A stretch of 64,000 nt of DNA from NCBI GenBank assembly GCA_035294265.1, contig DATGLK010000010.1, forward strand, positions 62,001 through 126,000, read 5' to 3'. Under the pieces are notes generated by a model. The model did not search any database, was not told the DNA's origin, and saw only the letters and a program-made list of their open reading frames with translations. Below are positions 42,280 to 51,282 of this stretch, piece after piece. How positions within the stretch are numbered: the first letter of the stretch is position 1; every line of letters begins with the position of its first letter. Source of the DNA: Candidatus Binataceae bacterium. GTDB taxonomy: Bacteria > Desulfobacterota > Binatia > Binatales > Binataceae. Made by a program: the position numbers and the translations under genes.

Positions 42280-43530
42280 GTGAATTCAGCGCTCTCCGCT
42301 TGGCGTCCGCGTGGCTTGCTTCTGGCCCTCGATGCGCGTCAGAAGCTTATCTTCGCGCTGGTAGTGAGCGCGGGTTTCTTTGAAAACTACGACCGCGCCC
42401 TGCTCAGCTTAGCGATCGAGCAAATTCAAAGCGGCTTGCGCATAGCCAATCGCGATTTGGGCACGATGCTGTCCCTGATCCGGCTGGGATACCTGTTGGC
42501 ACTGCCGATTGCCTCGTTGGCCGACCGCCTGGGGCGTCGCCGCCTGCTGATTCACACTGTGCTGTTCTACACGCTGGCGACCGCAGCCAGCGCACTGGCT
42601 CCGGACGCCCGTACCTTTGTGGCGTTTCAGTTTGTCGCCCGCGGCTTCAGCGCCGCCGAAGCCGCCATCGCATTGGTGGTGGTCGCCGAGGAAATCGACG
42701 CGGCCGCGCGCGGTAGCGCGCTGGGTTGGCTGGGCGCGCTCTCGACCTGCGGCTACGGCTTGGCCGCCCTGGTCTTCGCTTTGATCAATTGGATGCCTTT
42801 CGGTTGGCGCGGGCTGTACGCCCTGGCCTTATTACCACTGGCGCTGTTAATCGTGCTGCGCCGCTGGTTGCCGGAAACCCACCGTTTTGCCGATCTGCAA
42901 GTAGCGCGCGGCGCGGCTTGGCTGTCGCCTTGGCGCGGCCTAATGCGTGCACCGCGCGCGCGCCTGGGCGCACTGCTTGCGATTACCTTTCTGGTATACC
43001 TAGGCGGCGCGCCGGCCTCGATGCTCTCCTTTAAATACCTCGAAGATGTCCATCACTGGAGTCCCACCCAGATCTCCTCGATGGTGATTGTGGCCGGCGC
43101 CTTCGGCCTGCTGGGTAATATCGTAATCGGCACTTATAGCGATCGCTGGGGCCGGCGCCGGAGCACCGCGCTATGCCTATTGTTGGCGCCGCTGCTGATG
43201 TTGGGCTTTCTTCACAGCGCCGGCGCGCCAATGGTGGTCGCTTGGGCCGCCGAGCTGTTCTTCGATACCGCCTCCGTTACTTTGCTCAACACCTACGCCA
43301 CCGAGCTTTTTGACACCCCCCGTCGCGCGACCGCGACCAGCGCGATGACCGTTGCAGCTACCCTGGGCGCGGCTTTAGGCCTGTGGGGCGAAAGCCTGCT
43401 GTACACCGTCACCACCTCTCATTGGTCGGCCATCTCACTGTTGACGATTGTGTGGTTATTAACCCCCCTGGGCGTCCTGCTATGGCTGCCCGAGACCGCT
43501 GGCAAGCAATTGGAAGAACTCGCCGGCTAG
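42280..43530 (+). CDS. MFS transporter
   Basis: Twelve-helix transporter of 416 residues. The conserved loop-2 motif between TM2 and TM3 appears as IASLADRLGRRRLLIHT and the corresponding loop in the second half as IGTYSDRWGRRRSTAL. FFENYDRALLSLAIEQIQ in TM1 and the Gly-rich SALGWLGALSTCGYG help place it in the sugar/aromatic-acid branch rather than drug efflux, but the substrate is not determined. The initiator is GTG 42280. The XRE regulator just upstream on the same strand could control it. Confidence 0.88.
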   Translation: MNSALSAWRPRGLLLALDARQKLIFALVVSAGFFENYDRALLSLAIEQIQSGLRIANRDLGTMLSLIRLGYLLALPIASLADRLGRRRLLIHTVLFYTLATAASALAPDARTFVAFQFVARGFSAAEAAIALVVVAEEIDAAARGSALGWLGALSTCGYGLAALVFALINWMPFGWRGLYALALLPLALLIVLRRWLPETHRFADLQVARGAAWLSPWRGLMRAPRARLGALLAITFLVYLGGAPASMLSFKYLEDVHHWSPTQISSMVIVAGAFGLLGNIVIGTYSDRWGRRRSTALCLLLAPLLMLGFLHSAGAPMVVAWAAELFFDTASVTLLNTYATELFDTPRRATATSAMTVAATLGAALGLWGESLLYTVTTSHWSAISLLTIVWLLTPLGVLLWLPETAGKQLEELAG

Positions 43531-43632
43531 TCTCGCGTCGGTTAAATAACTATCCTCGCGTGCACCCATCTCACCGACTCGCTCACGATTTGGGGTAACC
43601 GGAAAGCGTCAATTTCTATACCACACAGCCGG

Positions 43633-44082
43633 TTAGCGACGCGGTGGAGCTTCGACATGACCGCCCAGATCGGGCGGGCCCTGGAAGTCCGACACCGGGC
43701 GGTAGCGCGAACGTGGCTGCATCGGGGGATTGCGCGCCCTATCCACTGGTGGCAAGGGCTGATCGGCGCGATGCTTGACTGCCATCGCATCGCGTCCCCG
43801 CCCCCCCGGCTCAGACGCCTCTAAGGCGGCCACCAGAGTCTGATCCGGGCGCCAGGGCGCATTTGTGGAATCGCGCACCAAGCTGGCAACAAAATCATAG
43901 CGTTGCCAGTAGATCACCCGCTCGGCGGCACCCGCTGGATCGCCCAAGGGATCGCGATAGAGCCACTTCTCGTTGAAGCACACGCCGCATTCTTCGCGCT
44001 CGCGGGGCTCGTTCAGGCTGCCCTCGGTCAACGCCGGAGTTCCCAGCATCGCAACCACGGCGTTGCGTGTGAGGCTACTCAT
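43633..44082 (-). CDS. Unknown protein at the 3' end of the nuo operon
   Basis: Protein of 149 residues not recognised. Its ATG overlaps the NuoEF stop as ATGA, so it is co-translated with complex I genes. The first 80 residues look globular (SSLTRNAVVAMLGTPALTEG, then RVIYWQRYDFVASLVRD) and contain a Cys pair (ECGVC); the C-terminal 50 are Pro/Arg-rich and probably disordered. No membrane segments. It could be a lineage-specific accessory or assembly protein of complex I, or a small regulator. Overlap and composition argue that it is a real gene. Confidence 0.55.
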   Translation of the reverse strand: MSSLTRNAVVAMLGTPALTEGSLNEPREREECGVCFNEKWLYRDPLGDPAGAAERVIYWQRYDFVASLVRDSTNAPWRPDQTLVAALEASEPGGRGRDAMAVKHRADQPLPPVDRARNPPMQPRSRYRPVSDFQGPPDLGGHVEAPPRR

Positions 44083-45875
44083 ACGCGAAAGCTATCCTGG
44101 AACGGGCATCCGCGCCCACTGAGGTGGGCCAGGAATTCCTCACGAAAATTGCGAACAAAGGCGCGCACTGCCCAAGCCGCGCCGTCGGCCAACGCGCAGA
44201 TGCATTGGCCATCCATGAAATCGCAGCACGATTCGAGATTCTCGATGTCCTGGGTTAGGCCAACCCCGCTTTCTATCCGCCCCAAAGTCTCGTGCAGCCA
44301 GGCCGTGCCTTCGCGACATTGGGTGCACTGGCCGCAGGACTCCTGGCGGAAGAAATGGGCGACCACCTGCGCCGCCCGTACCATGCAGGTGCGGTCATCC
44401 ATCACGACCATACCCGCAGTGCCCAGCAGGCTGCCCGCCGGCTTGAGCGATTCGTGATCCATCGGCAAATCCAGGTGCTGCGCGGTGATCACTGGCATCG
44501 AGACCCCGCCGGGAATAACCGCTTTGACCGGACGTCCGTCGCTGACGCCGCCGGCGTGGCGTTCGATCACTTCGCGCATCGTCACGCCCAGGGGCAGCTC
44601 AAAGATACCCGGGCGGTTGACATGGCCGCTGACCCCGAACAGAGTATGGCCGGCGCTGTTGGCCACGCCCTGTTCACGAAACCATTGCGCGCCATGCATC
44701 ACGATGGCGGGGAGTTGGCTCAAAGTTTCGACATTATCGACCGTGGTGGGCTGACCCCACAGGCCGTGCTGGGCGGGAAAGGGCGGGCGCTTGCGCGGTT
44801 GTCCCTTCTTACCCTCCATCGATTCTAGCATTCCCGACTCTTCTCCGCAGATGTAGGCTCCGGCACCCCGCTGAAGCTGCACTTCGAAGGGACGACCCAG
44901 TCCCAGGGCATGGGGGCCAAAGATGCCGGCCTGGTAATTCTCCTCAATGGCTTTGCGCAAGCGCTCGTAGCTATCAATATACTCGGCGCGCAAATAGATG
45001 TAGGCGGCGTCGGCCTGCAAGCCCCAGGCGGCAATCAGGATGCCCTCCATCAGCAGATGAGGGTTGCGCTCCATCAACTGACGGTCCTTAAAGGTAGCCG
45101 GCTCGCTCTCATCCGCGTTGACAGCCAGATAGCGCGGTCGCTTGTCCTTGGGCGGCATGAAGGCCCATTTGCGGCCGGTAAGAAAGCCCGCGCCGCCGCG
45201 GCCGCGCAGACCTGCCTCCTCCACCTGCTTGCACAGCTCTGCAGGCGCAAGCTTGACGGCTTCGCCGATCGCGCGATAACCGCCGGCTCGCCGGTAATCC
45301 TCGGCCCGCAGCCAGGATTCGCCGTCGGGCGGGAGCAGGTAGCCTTCGATTCCCGCCGGTATCCACGACAGCATCGGTGCGCGCCGGTAGATCTCAAGCG
45401 CGGCTTGGGGTGAGCGGGTCAGCACCTCAAGGTCGGCGCTGGTGGCGTTCTCCAGGTAGGGTCGATCGTTGATTTGAATTACCGGCGCGCTGCCGCACGA
45501 TCCCAGACACTCCACCTCGGTCAGCGCAAAGCGGCGGTCCGCGGTAGCCTGACCGGGCTTGATTCCCAACCGTTGCTGCAGTTCGTCCACCAGCGCTCGC
45601 GCCCCGCGCAAGGCGCAGGGCAGGTTGGTGCAGACCTGCACATTGACCTGCGCAGGCGGCGTATTGAGCAACGGATAAAAGGATGCCACCTCCGCGACTT
45701 CACCTGCCGAAAGCGAAAACAGCATTGCGATCGCTTCAATCGCGGCTCCATCCAGCTCCCCTTGGGTGTTCTTGACCATCCGCAGGGCGTCCACCAGGGC
45801 GCCGCGCGGATGGGGATACCGAGTGATTTCGCGCGCGATAGCGTCGCGCAGGGACGCGGGCAGGGGCTGATTCAT
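44079..45875 (-). CDS. nuoEF: NADH-quinone oxidoreductase NuoE-NuoF fusion
   Basis: Single 598-residue chain joining two subunits of the NADH-dehydrogenase module. The first ~170 residues are the thioredoxin-like NuoE [2Fe-2S] domain with four Cys (VCTNLPC and ECLGSCGSAP). The rest is NuoF: NADH/FMN-binding GLRGRGGAGFLTGRKW, YLAVNADESEPATFKDR, YICGEESGMLESMEG and the [4Fe-4S] site ESCGQCTQCREGT with the fourth Cys near GQCICALADG. The reading frame is continuous, with YRRAPMLSWIPAGIEG linking the halves. Start ATG 45875 overlaps the nuoD stop (ATGA). nuoE is usually a separate gene, so the fusion is notable. Confidence 0.93.
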   Translation of the reverse strand: MNQPLPASLRDAIAREITRYPHPRGALVDALRMVKNTQGELDGAAIEAIAMLFSLSAGEVAEVASFYPLLNTPPAQVNVQVCTNLPCALRGARALVDELQQRLGIKPGQATADRRFALTEVECLGSCGSAPVIQINDRPYLENATSADLEVLTRSPQAALEIYRRAPMLSWIPAGIEGYLLPPDGESWLRAEDYRRAGGYRAIGEAVKLAPAELCKQVEEAGLRGRGGAGFLTGRKWAFMPPKDKRPRYLAVNADESEPATFKDRQLMERNPHLLMEGILIAAWGLQADAAYIYLRAEYIDSYERLRKAIEENYQAGIFGPHALGLGRPFEVQLQRGAGAYICGEESGMLESMEGKKGQPRKRPPFPAQHGLWGQPTTVDNVETLSQLPAIVMHGAQWFREQGVANSAGHTLFGVSGHVNRPGIFELPLGVTMREVIERHAGGVSDGRPVKAVIPGGVSMPVITAQHLDLPMDHESLKPAGSLLGTAGMVVMDDRTCMVRAAQVVAHFFRQESCGQCTQCREGTAWLHETLGRIESGVGLTQDIENLESCCDFMDGQCICALADGAAWAVRAFVRNFREEFLAHLSGRGCPFQDSFRV

Positions 45876-47122
45876 TTGTCGCACTCGTCGCCGATCATGT
45901 TGATCATGTCGAAGGTGGGAATAATGTCAGCCAATTGACGATCGACGATCATCGGCCTCAACGCCTGCATGTTGGAGAAACTGGGGCCGCGCAAACGGCA
46001 TTTGAAGGGCTTGCCCGAGCCGTCACTCACGATGTAGAAGCCATACTCGCCGTTGCTGCCTTCGATCGCATGATAGACTTCGCCGGCTGGCGGCTGGCCG
46101 CCGCGCACCACCAACATAAACTGATCGATCAGCTCCTCCATACGGTTGAAGACGCGATTTTTGCCCGGCCAGCGGATCCGAGTATCGTCCACATCAACCG
46201 GCCCCGCGGGCAGCCGGTCGAGGCATTGCAAGATGATGGCCCGGCTTTGGCGCAGCTCTTCCAGGCGCACCAGGTAGCGGTCGAAGTTGTCGCCGTGCCG
46301 ACCGATCGGAACGGCGAAGTCCAGCTGATCGTAAACCAGATAGGGCTGGCTGCGCCGCAGATCCATCCCAACTCCGGCGGCGCGCAACAGCGGACCGCTC
46401 ACGCCCAAAGCGATCAGCTGGTCGGCGGGGAGATGGCCGGTACCCTCCATGCGGCCGCGAAAAATCGCATTCTCGGTCAACATCGCGGCGGCGTCGTCCA
46501 CCAGCTTCATGGCCTGGTCAAGCTTTTCCCTACAAAAAGCCGTAAAACCCGCTGGTAAGTCGGCCGATACTCCTCCGATCCGAATATAGTTGGTGGTCAC
46601 CCGCGAGCCGCAAAGCGCGTCGAGCAGATCCCACACCAGCTCGCGGGCTTCGATCAGGTAGAGAAAAGGCGTCATCGCAGCCAATTCCAGGCAGGAGGCG
46701 CCGATGGCCAGTTGATGGTCGGCCATACGCGACAACTCGCCCGCGATTACCCGCACGAAGCAGCCGCGGGGCGGAATCGTCAGATCTAAAAGCTTCTCGA
46801 CGGCCATGCAGTAGCCCAAATCGCACAGCACCGGCGAGCTGTAGTTGGTGCGATCGACGTAGGGAATGGCCTGGTAATAATAGCCCGACTCGCACTCCTT
46901 CTCGAAGCCGCGGTGCAAATAGCCCACCTGCACGTCGGCGTCCACAATGTGCTCGCCGTCCAGCTCCAGCATAATCCGCACGGTGCCGTGCGTAGCCGGA
47001 TGGGAGGGGCCGAACTGCAGGCGCATCTGCTCACCCGGCAGTTCGCTGCTCCACACCACGCTATTGCGGCCGGCGGGGGTGGTTGGCCTGCGGGCCGGCG
47101 TAGGGCTCGATTGGTTGCTCAT
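45872..47122 (-). CDS. nuoD: NADH-quinone oxidoreductase subunit D
   Basis: Complex I 49-kDa subunit, 416 residues. QFGPSHPATHGTVRIMLELDGEHIVDADVQVGYLHRGFEK contains the conserved His of the quinone site, and YYYQAIPYVDRTNYSSP the conserved Tyr. The C-terminal GKPFKCRLRGPSFSNMQAL and IPTFDMINMIGDECDK are typical. It lacks the NiFe-hydrogenase Cys pairs, so it is complex I proper, not a hydrogenase. The start at 47122 lies 61 nt inside the nuoC end. ATG with the short polar start MSNQSSPTPARR is chosen over longer frames that only run over nuoC. Confidence 0.95.
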   Translation of the reverse strand: MSNQSSPTPARRPTTPAGRNSVVWSSELPGEQMRLQFGPSHPATHGTVRIMLELDGEHIVDADVQVGYLHRGFEKECESGYYYQAIPYVDRTNYSSPVLCDLGYCMAVEKLLDLTIPPRGCFVRVIAGELSRMADHQLAIGASCLELAAMTPFLYLIEARELVWDLLDALCGSRVTTNYIRIGGVSADLPAGFTAFCREKLDQAMKLVDDAAAMLTENAIFRGRMEGTGHLPADQLIALGVSGPLLRAAGVGMDLRRSQPYLVYDQLDFAVPIGRHGDNFDRYLVRLEELRQSRAIILQCLDRLPAGPVDVDDTRIRWPGKNRVFNRMEELIDQFMLVVRGGQPPAGEVYHAIEGSNGEYGFYIVSDGSGKPFKCRLRGPSFSNMQALRPMIVDRQLADIIPTFDMINMIGDECDK

Positions 47123-47690
47123 GGCGCTTATCGTAATCCTTACGCAAAGGATGACCGACGAACTCGTCGTACAAATAGATCCGGCGCAGATCGGGATGGC
47201 CGCGAAAATCAATCCCGTACAGATCGTAGGTTTCGCGCTCCAACCAATTCGCGCCGGGCCACACGCCGACCACAGAATCAATCGCCGGATCCGCTTCGGG
47301 AACACGACATTTGATGCGCAGGCGCGCCATCGTGGAGGTAGCCAACAGATGGTAGACCACCGCAAAGCGTGGCTGCGTTCCGCGCGGCGGGAGGTTGACG
47401 TGGTGGCGCGACTCCGGGATGCGGCGCACCGGCTGCGTGGCGCTGTCCCAAACCTCGGGGTGAACCGAGAAGAAATCGGGCTGACCGAAATAATCGACCG
47501 CCGTAACGTCAACCAGAAAATCGAACCCCAGCCGCTCGCGCAGCATCTGGGCGCTTTCCAACAGATCTTCGCGCACGACAGTCACGGTGTCATCGCCGCG
47601 GAAGGCATGATGGTCGATGACGCGCCGGCCCAAGAGCTCCAAGACTTGGCGCATCAAGGGCGACAGGGATTGGTCTTCCTGAGTGCTCAT
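47061..47690 (-). CDS. nuoC: NADH-quinone oxidoreductase subunit C
   Basis: Complex I 30-kDa subunit, 209 residues. FLVDVTAVDYFGQPDFFSVHPEVW, VVYHLLATSTMARLRIKC, and the signature WPGANWLERETYDLYGIDFRGHPDLRRIYLYDEF, ending in GHPLRKDYDK. It runs about 20 residues past the usual end (RHEQPIEPYAGPQANHPRRPQ), overlapping nuoD by 62 nt. Separate nuoC and nuoD genes are seen here rather than a NuoCD fusion. Start ATG 47690 overlaps the nuoI stop by 4 nt. Confidence 0.93.
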   Translation of the reverse strand: MSTQEDQSLSPLMRQVLELLGRRVIDHHAFRGDDTVTVVREDLLESAQMLRERLGFDFLVDVTAVDYFGQPDFFSVHPEVWDSATQPVRRIPESRHHVNLPPRGTQPRFAVVYHLLATSTMARLRIKCRVPEADPAIDSVVGVWPGANWLERETYDLYGIDFRGHPDLRRIYLYDEFVGHPLRKDYDKRHEQPIEPYAGPQANHPRRPQ

Positions 47691-48223
47691 CGGTCGTAAC
47701 CTTGGCGCAAAAACCCCAGCCGCGTGCGCAGTTGGGCCGCGGGCACCAACAAGTCGTCCTTGTGCCACAGCGAGCCCGCCCGCGAAAAGCAGGCGATCTC
47801 GATTTGCCGGCTCATCACGATGGCTTCTTCCGGGCACGCTTCTTCGCACAAGCCGCAGAACATGCAGCGCGACATATCGATGTCGAACACCTCGGGATAG
47901 CGCTCGACCTCGGCCGCGGTTTCGGCGGGAAAGATTGTAATGCAACTGGTGGGGCAGGCCCATTCGCACAGGCCGCACGCCACGCAGCGTTCCCGGCCGT
48001 CGGCCATCTGCACTAGCACTGGCATTCCGCGCAGCGCCGGCGCCTGCAAGAAGCGCTGCTCGGGATAATAGACTGTGAAGTCCTGCCGCCCGCGCCCAAG
48101 GGCCCATAGATTGCGCAGGAAATGCCAAGCCGAGACCCCAAGCCCGGTGAAGATCGAGGTCCAATGGCCGGCCTCGCTCAGCCGCGAAGCGGGACGCTCA
48201 ACGAAAACTACCCGGGCGGCCAT
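47687..48223 (-). CDS. nuoI: NADH-quinone oxidoreductase subunit I
   Basis: Ferredoxin-like complex I subunit of 178 residues. Two [4Fe-4S] binding motifs are complete: CVACGLCEWACPTSC and CMFCGLCEEACPEEA. The sequence before them (TVYYPEQRF and LVQMADGRERC) is typical. ATG 48223 is chosen over an upstream ATG at 48286 because of a GAGTGGAGT ribosome site and length. Sits between nuoG and nuoC. Confidence 0.95.
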   Translation of the reverse strand: MAARVVFVERPASRLSEAGHWTSIFTGLGVSAWHFLRNLWALGRGRQDFTVYYPEQRFLQAPALRGMPVLVQMADGRERCVACGLCEWACPTSCITIFPAETAAEVERYPEVFDIDMSRCMFCGLCEEACPEEAIVMSRQIEIACFSRAGSLWHKDDLLVPAAQLRTRLGFLRQGYDR

Positions 48224-48230
48224 ACTCCAC

Positions 48231-49817
48231 TCATTGCGTCGCGGGCGTGTTGGACCCGCGCGCCGCGGCCACCATGGGCGCGTCATGATTGGCGAGGGCG
48301 GGATGCTCGCGCGCCATCAGCCGGCGAGTCTCCGCCAGATTAAATTGCGCCGGCACACCCGTGATAGCGGCGCCCAGCCGAGTAAAGATCTGCCCCTCAT
48401 CCAACCATCCGGGCCCCGGCTCGATTGCGCGCAGGATGGGTTGAAGGTGGCCGGCGTGATTGGTAAAGGTGCCTTCTTTTTCGGCGAAGGTAGTGGCTGG
48501 CCACAGTACCGTGGCATCGGCCAGTTCGGGACGCGCGGTCAGGTTGTGCGCGATCAGCACTTCCAGCTTCGCCAGCGCCGGGCTCAGGCGCTCAGCCCAC
48601 GGGGTGTCGATAAAGTCGTCGCCGCATAGGTAAAGCCCACGCAGGGCGCCGCTTTCCAGCCCCGCTACTAGCGCTTCCAGGCCGTCATCGCCACCCGCGA
48701 CCAACCCCAACTCGCGCACACCGCGCGCGTTCGCCGCCTTCTCCGCTTTGATAAGAAAGTCGTCTGCGGGGCCGCGCCTGACCGCCATAGCACGGCTGCG
48801 TACGCCTAGAGCATCGAGCAACCGGCCGAAGCAGAAATTTTCTTCGTTGGTCAGGTGAGGGGAAATGATGGCTCCCAGCGCCTGGCCACCATGACGGGTG
48901 GTCAAGCGTGAGAGCGCCTGCGCGGTGATGGCGAGGGCTTCATCCCAGTTGGCCTCGACCAGGCCTCCTTCGGCGCGAACACGGGGCGTGCGCAGGCGGC
49001 GGGGGTCGGCAACAAAGCCGTAGCCAAGCCGGCCGTGATCGCACATCCAGGTGGAGTTGACGTTATCGTTGCGGCGGGGCAGTAAGCGCCAGATCCGATT
49101 TCGGTATTCGCCGATCGTGATGTTGCAGCCGTTGGCGCAATGGGGGCATACACTGGCGGTTTCGCTCAGAAACCAGGTCCGAATCTTGTGATGAAAATCC
49201 TTGCTTTCCAGCGCGCCTACCGGACAGATGTCAGCGGTGCAAATGGAATAGTCATTGTCCAGCCGCCGGGAGTCCAAATCGAGCACCGAGCGATCGCCCA
49301 GGTTGTAAATCCTCAACTCATCGCTATGAGTAATCTCGCGGCAAAAACGCACGCAGCGCCGGCACAGCACGCAGCGCTCCTGATCCAGCAGCATGCGCGC
49401 GCCGATATCCATTCGCTTGCCCGCCTTGCGCCGCGGCAGATAGCTGCGCGAGAAGCGGCTACCGAAGCGCATCGAGTAGTTCTGCAGCCAGCATTCCCCC
49501 GCCTTGTCGCAAATCGGGCAATCTAAAGGATGGTTGAGCAGGAGCAGCTCCAACACGCCACGGCGGGCGTTGGCCACGGCCGGCTCCTCCGTGTGCACAA
49601 TCATCCCATCGCGCACAGGGGTGTTGCAGGCGATCTGCAACTTGGGCATCCCCTCGATCCGCACCTGGCACAGACGACAACTGCCGTCGATCGTGAGTTT
49701 GGGATGGTAGCAGTAATGGGGGATGTCGAGCCCGCTATCGAGCATCGCCTGCAACAGCGGCTGGCCCTGCTCGGCAGCAATCGGCCGTCCATCCACGGTT
49801 AGTTTGGCTTCGGCCAC
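48231..49817 (-). CDS. nuoG: NADH-quinone oxidoreductase subunit G (short form)
   Basis: Complex I 75-kDa subunit of 528 residues, much shorter than the ~900 of E. coli. N-terminal [2Fe-2S] ligands CYHPKLTIDGSCRLCQV and CNTPV, the His-containing site HPLDCPICDKAGEC, then CVLCRRCVRFCREIT and the extra cluster CPHCANGCNITIG. The molybdopterin-like domain is present but reduced (NDNVNSTWMCDHGRLG, ARPELADATVLWPATTFAEKEGTFTNHAGHLQ). GTG 49817 follows GGAGGAG. Reduced NuoG proteins occur in several bacterial complex I lineages. Confidence 0.95.
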   Translation of the reverse strand: MAEAKLTVDGRPIAAEQGQPLLQAMLDSGLDIPHYCYHPKLTIDGSCRLCQVRIEGMPKLQIACNTPVRDGMIVHTEEPAVANARRGVLELLLLNHPLDCPICDKAGECWLQNYSMRFGSRFSRSYLPRRKAGKRMDIGARMLLDQERCVLCRRCVRFCREITHSDELRIYNLGDRSVLDLDSRRLDNDYSICTADICPVGALESKDFHHKIRTWFLSETASVCPHCANGCNITIGEYRNRIWRLLPRRNDNVNSTWMCDHGRLGYGFVADPRRLRTPRVRAEGGLVEANWDEALAITAQALSRLTTRHGGQALGAIISPHLTNEENFCFGRLLDALGVRSRAMAVRRGPADDFLIKAEKAANARGVRELGLVAGGDDGLEALVAGLESGALRGLYLCGDDFIDTPWAERLSPALAKLEVLIAHNLTARPELADATVLWPATTFAEKEGTFTNHAGHLQPILRAIEPGPGWLDEGQIFTRLGAAITGVPAQFNLAETRRLMAREHPALANHDAPMVAAARGSNTPATQ

Positions 49818-49820
49818 GGC

Positions 49821-50399
49821 TCACTCCTCCAGGGGCCGGCCACTGCCGTGCACACCGCGCCAGGGTTCGCCAGCGCGCTCGTGCTGGACTCTCTCCTGCA
49901 ACTTGATGAGGCCGTCGAGAACAGCCTCGGGGCGGGGTGGGCACCCCGGAATATAGAGCGCCACTGGAACGATCCGATCGATCCCCTGGAGCACAGCGTA
50001 GTTGTCGTAGGGACCACCCGAACAGGTACAGGCGCCAAAGGAAACCACCCATTTGGGCTCGGTCATCTGCTCGTAAACCCGGCGCAGGACGGGGGCCAGG
50101 CGCTGCACGATGGTGCCGACGACGAAGAGCAAATCGGCTTGGCGCGGCGTAAAGCGGGGCAGCGCGGCGCCGAAGCGATCGATGTCGTAGCGCGGACCGG
50201 CCACGGAAAAATATTCCATGCCGCAACAGGCAGTAACGAACGGATAAGGAAAAAACGAGTACTTACGCGCCCATTGCACCGCGTCGCGCAAGCGGGTCAG
50301 CGCGAAGCTTTGGGGGAAGGCATCACTTTCTTCGCGCGCCTGAGCACCCCCCAGATGGTTGCGCACTACGAAAGTCTGCCTGTGCGTGGTCTCCGCCAT
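49821..50399 (-). CDS. nuoB: NADH-quinone oxidoreductase subunit B
   Basis: Complex I PSST subunit of 192 residues, holding the N2 [4Fe-4S] cluster. TACCGMEYFSVAGPRYDIDRFG, WVVSFGACTCSGGPYDNYAVLQG and YIPGCPPRPEAVLDGLIKLQ are the ligand regions. It is the first gene of the cluster; no nuoA or membrane-arm genes precede it. The next gene nuoG begins 3 nt after its stop. ATG 50399 is preferred to 50444 because the extra N-terminal residues are atypical. Confidence 0.95.
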   Translation of the reverse strand: MAETTHRQTFVVRNHLGGAQAREESDAFPQSFALTRLRDAVQWARKYSFFPYPFVTACCGMEYFSVAGPRYDIDRFGAALPRFTPRQADLLFVVGTIVQRLAPVLRRVYEQMTEPKWVVSFGACTCSGGPYDNYAVLQGIDRIVPVALYIPGCPPRPEAVLDGLIKLQERVQHERAGEPWRGVHGSGRPLEE

Positions 50400-50697
50400 G
50401 AAACCCCCGTCGCAGCCCGCAGCGGCTGGCGGTCGCTCGTTCAAACAGCGATGGAGTGATTAGATTCTAAGTCGCGGGCGCTCACCTGCGCAATGAATAA
50501 CCTCCGCCCCAGCCGCCATGCGAGACGCCGGGAACGGCGCTTCCCGGCAGAGGCGCTAGCAGAACCCGCTTCTTCAGTTGTTTGCGCGACCAAGCGTTTT
50601 CAAGCCGCGCGCGGGTCGGGCTTTCAGCGGAACACGCGGTTGAAAATCGGCATGCCGCTGCAACGGTCAAATCGCTTGCTCCATTGGAGCGCTTGGC

Positions 50698-51282
50698 TCA
50701 GGGCAGATGAAAGCCGTGCGGGGGATGACCGAAGGGATGACCCGGGAAAAGCTGGCGCATCCGCATCCGCGCTTGCTGGCGTTGGCCCGGGCTCATTTGC
50801 TGCCAGCGTTGATAGTTGCGCATCAGGTGTTGGCGCTGGGCGGGTGGGAGCTGCTGAAACTGATGGAAGCGCTGCAATAACTGCTGTCGTTGGCCGGGCG
50901 GCAAGTGCTGAAAATGACTGTAAGCTTGCTGCAGTTGTTGGCGGCGCTGAGCGGGCAATTGGCGCCACTGATGGAGTGCCCCCAGCACCTGCTGGCGCTG
51001 CTCGGGCGGCAAGCTCTGGAAGCGGCGATAATTTTGCTGCGCCTGCATCCGTGCCGAGGGCGCCATCTGCTGCCATTGGCGATAGTTCTGTAGTACTTGT
51101 CCGCGCTGGGCGGGCGTCAAGCGGTTCCATTGCTGCGGATAGCGCGCCACCAGGGCCCGCTCGGCCGGGCTCATCGGCTGCGCCTGGTTCCAACCCTGGG
51201 CCCTCAGCGGCGCACTAGCCCAGGCCACCATCGCGATGACCACCAGCCCGATCATGGCGCGCAACCAGCCCTGGCGGCTCAT
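50698..51282 (-). CDS. DUF3106-like exported Gln/Arg-rich repeat protein
   Basis: Protein of 194 residues with an N-terminal hydrophobic signal or anchor (AMIGLVVIAMVAWASAPLRAQ). The rest is built of about seven units of roughly 18 residues on the pattern 'LPPxQRQQLLQRFHQFQQ' (for example LTPAQRGQVLQNYRQWQQ, LPPEQRQQVLGALHQWRQ, LPPAQRQHLMRNYQRWQQ), each ending in an aromatic/Gln-rich helix, and a His/Pro/Phe tail. This matches DUF3106. It may act as a periplasmic scaffold or sensor. Start overlaps the stop of the unknown upstream gene. Last gene of the ECF sigma operon. Confidence 0.8.
   Translation of the reverse strand: MSRQGWLRAMIGLVVIAMVAWASAPLRAQGWNQAQPMSPAERALVARYPQQWNRLTPAQRGQVLQNYRQWQQMAPSARMQAQQNYRRFQSLPPEQRQQVLGALHQWRQLPAQRRQQLQQAYSHFQHLPPGQRQQLLQRFHQFQQLPPAQRQHLMRNYQRWQQMSPGQRQQARMRMRQLFPGHPFGHPPHGFHLP

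Noticed and set aside
45872-47512. Longer nuoD frame extending back to 47512
   Set aside because: The extra 130 residues are a shadow of nuoC in another frame; ATG 47122 gives the normal N-terminus.
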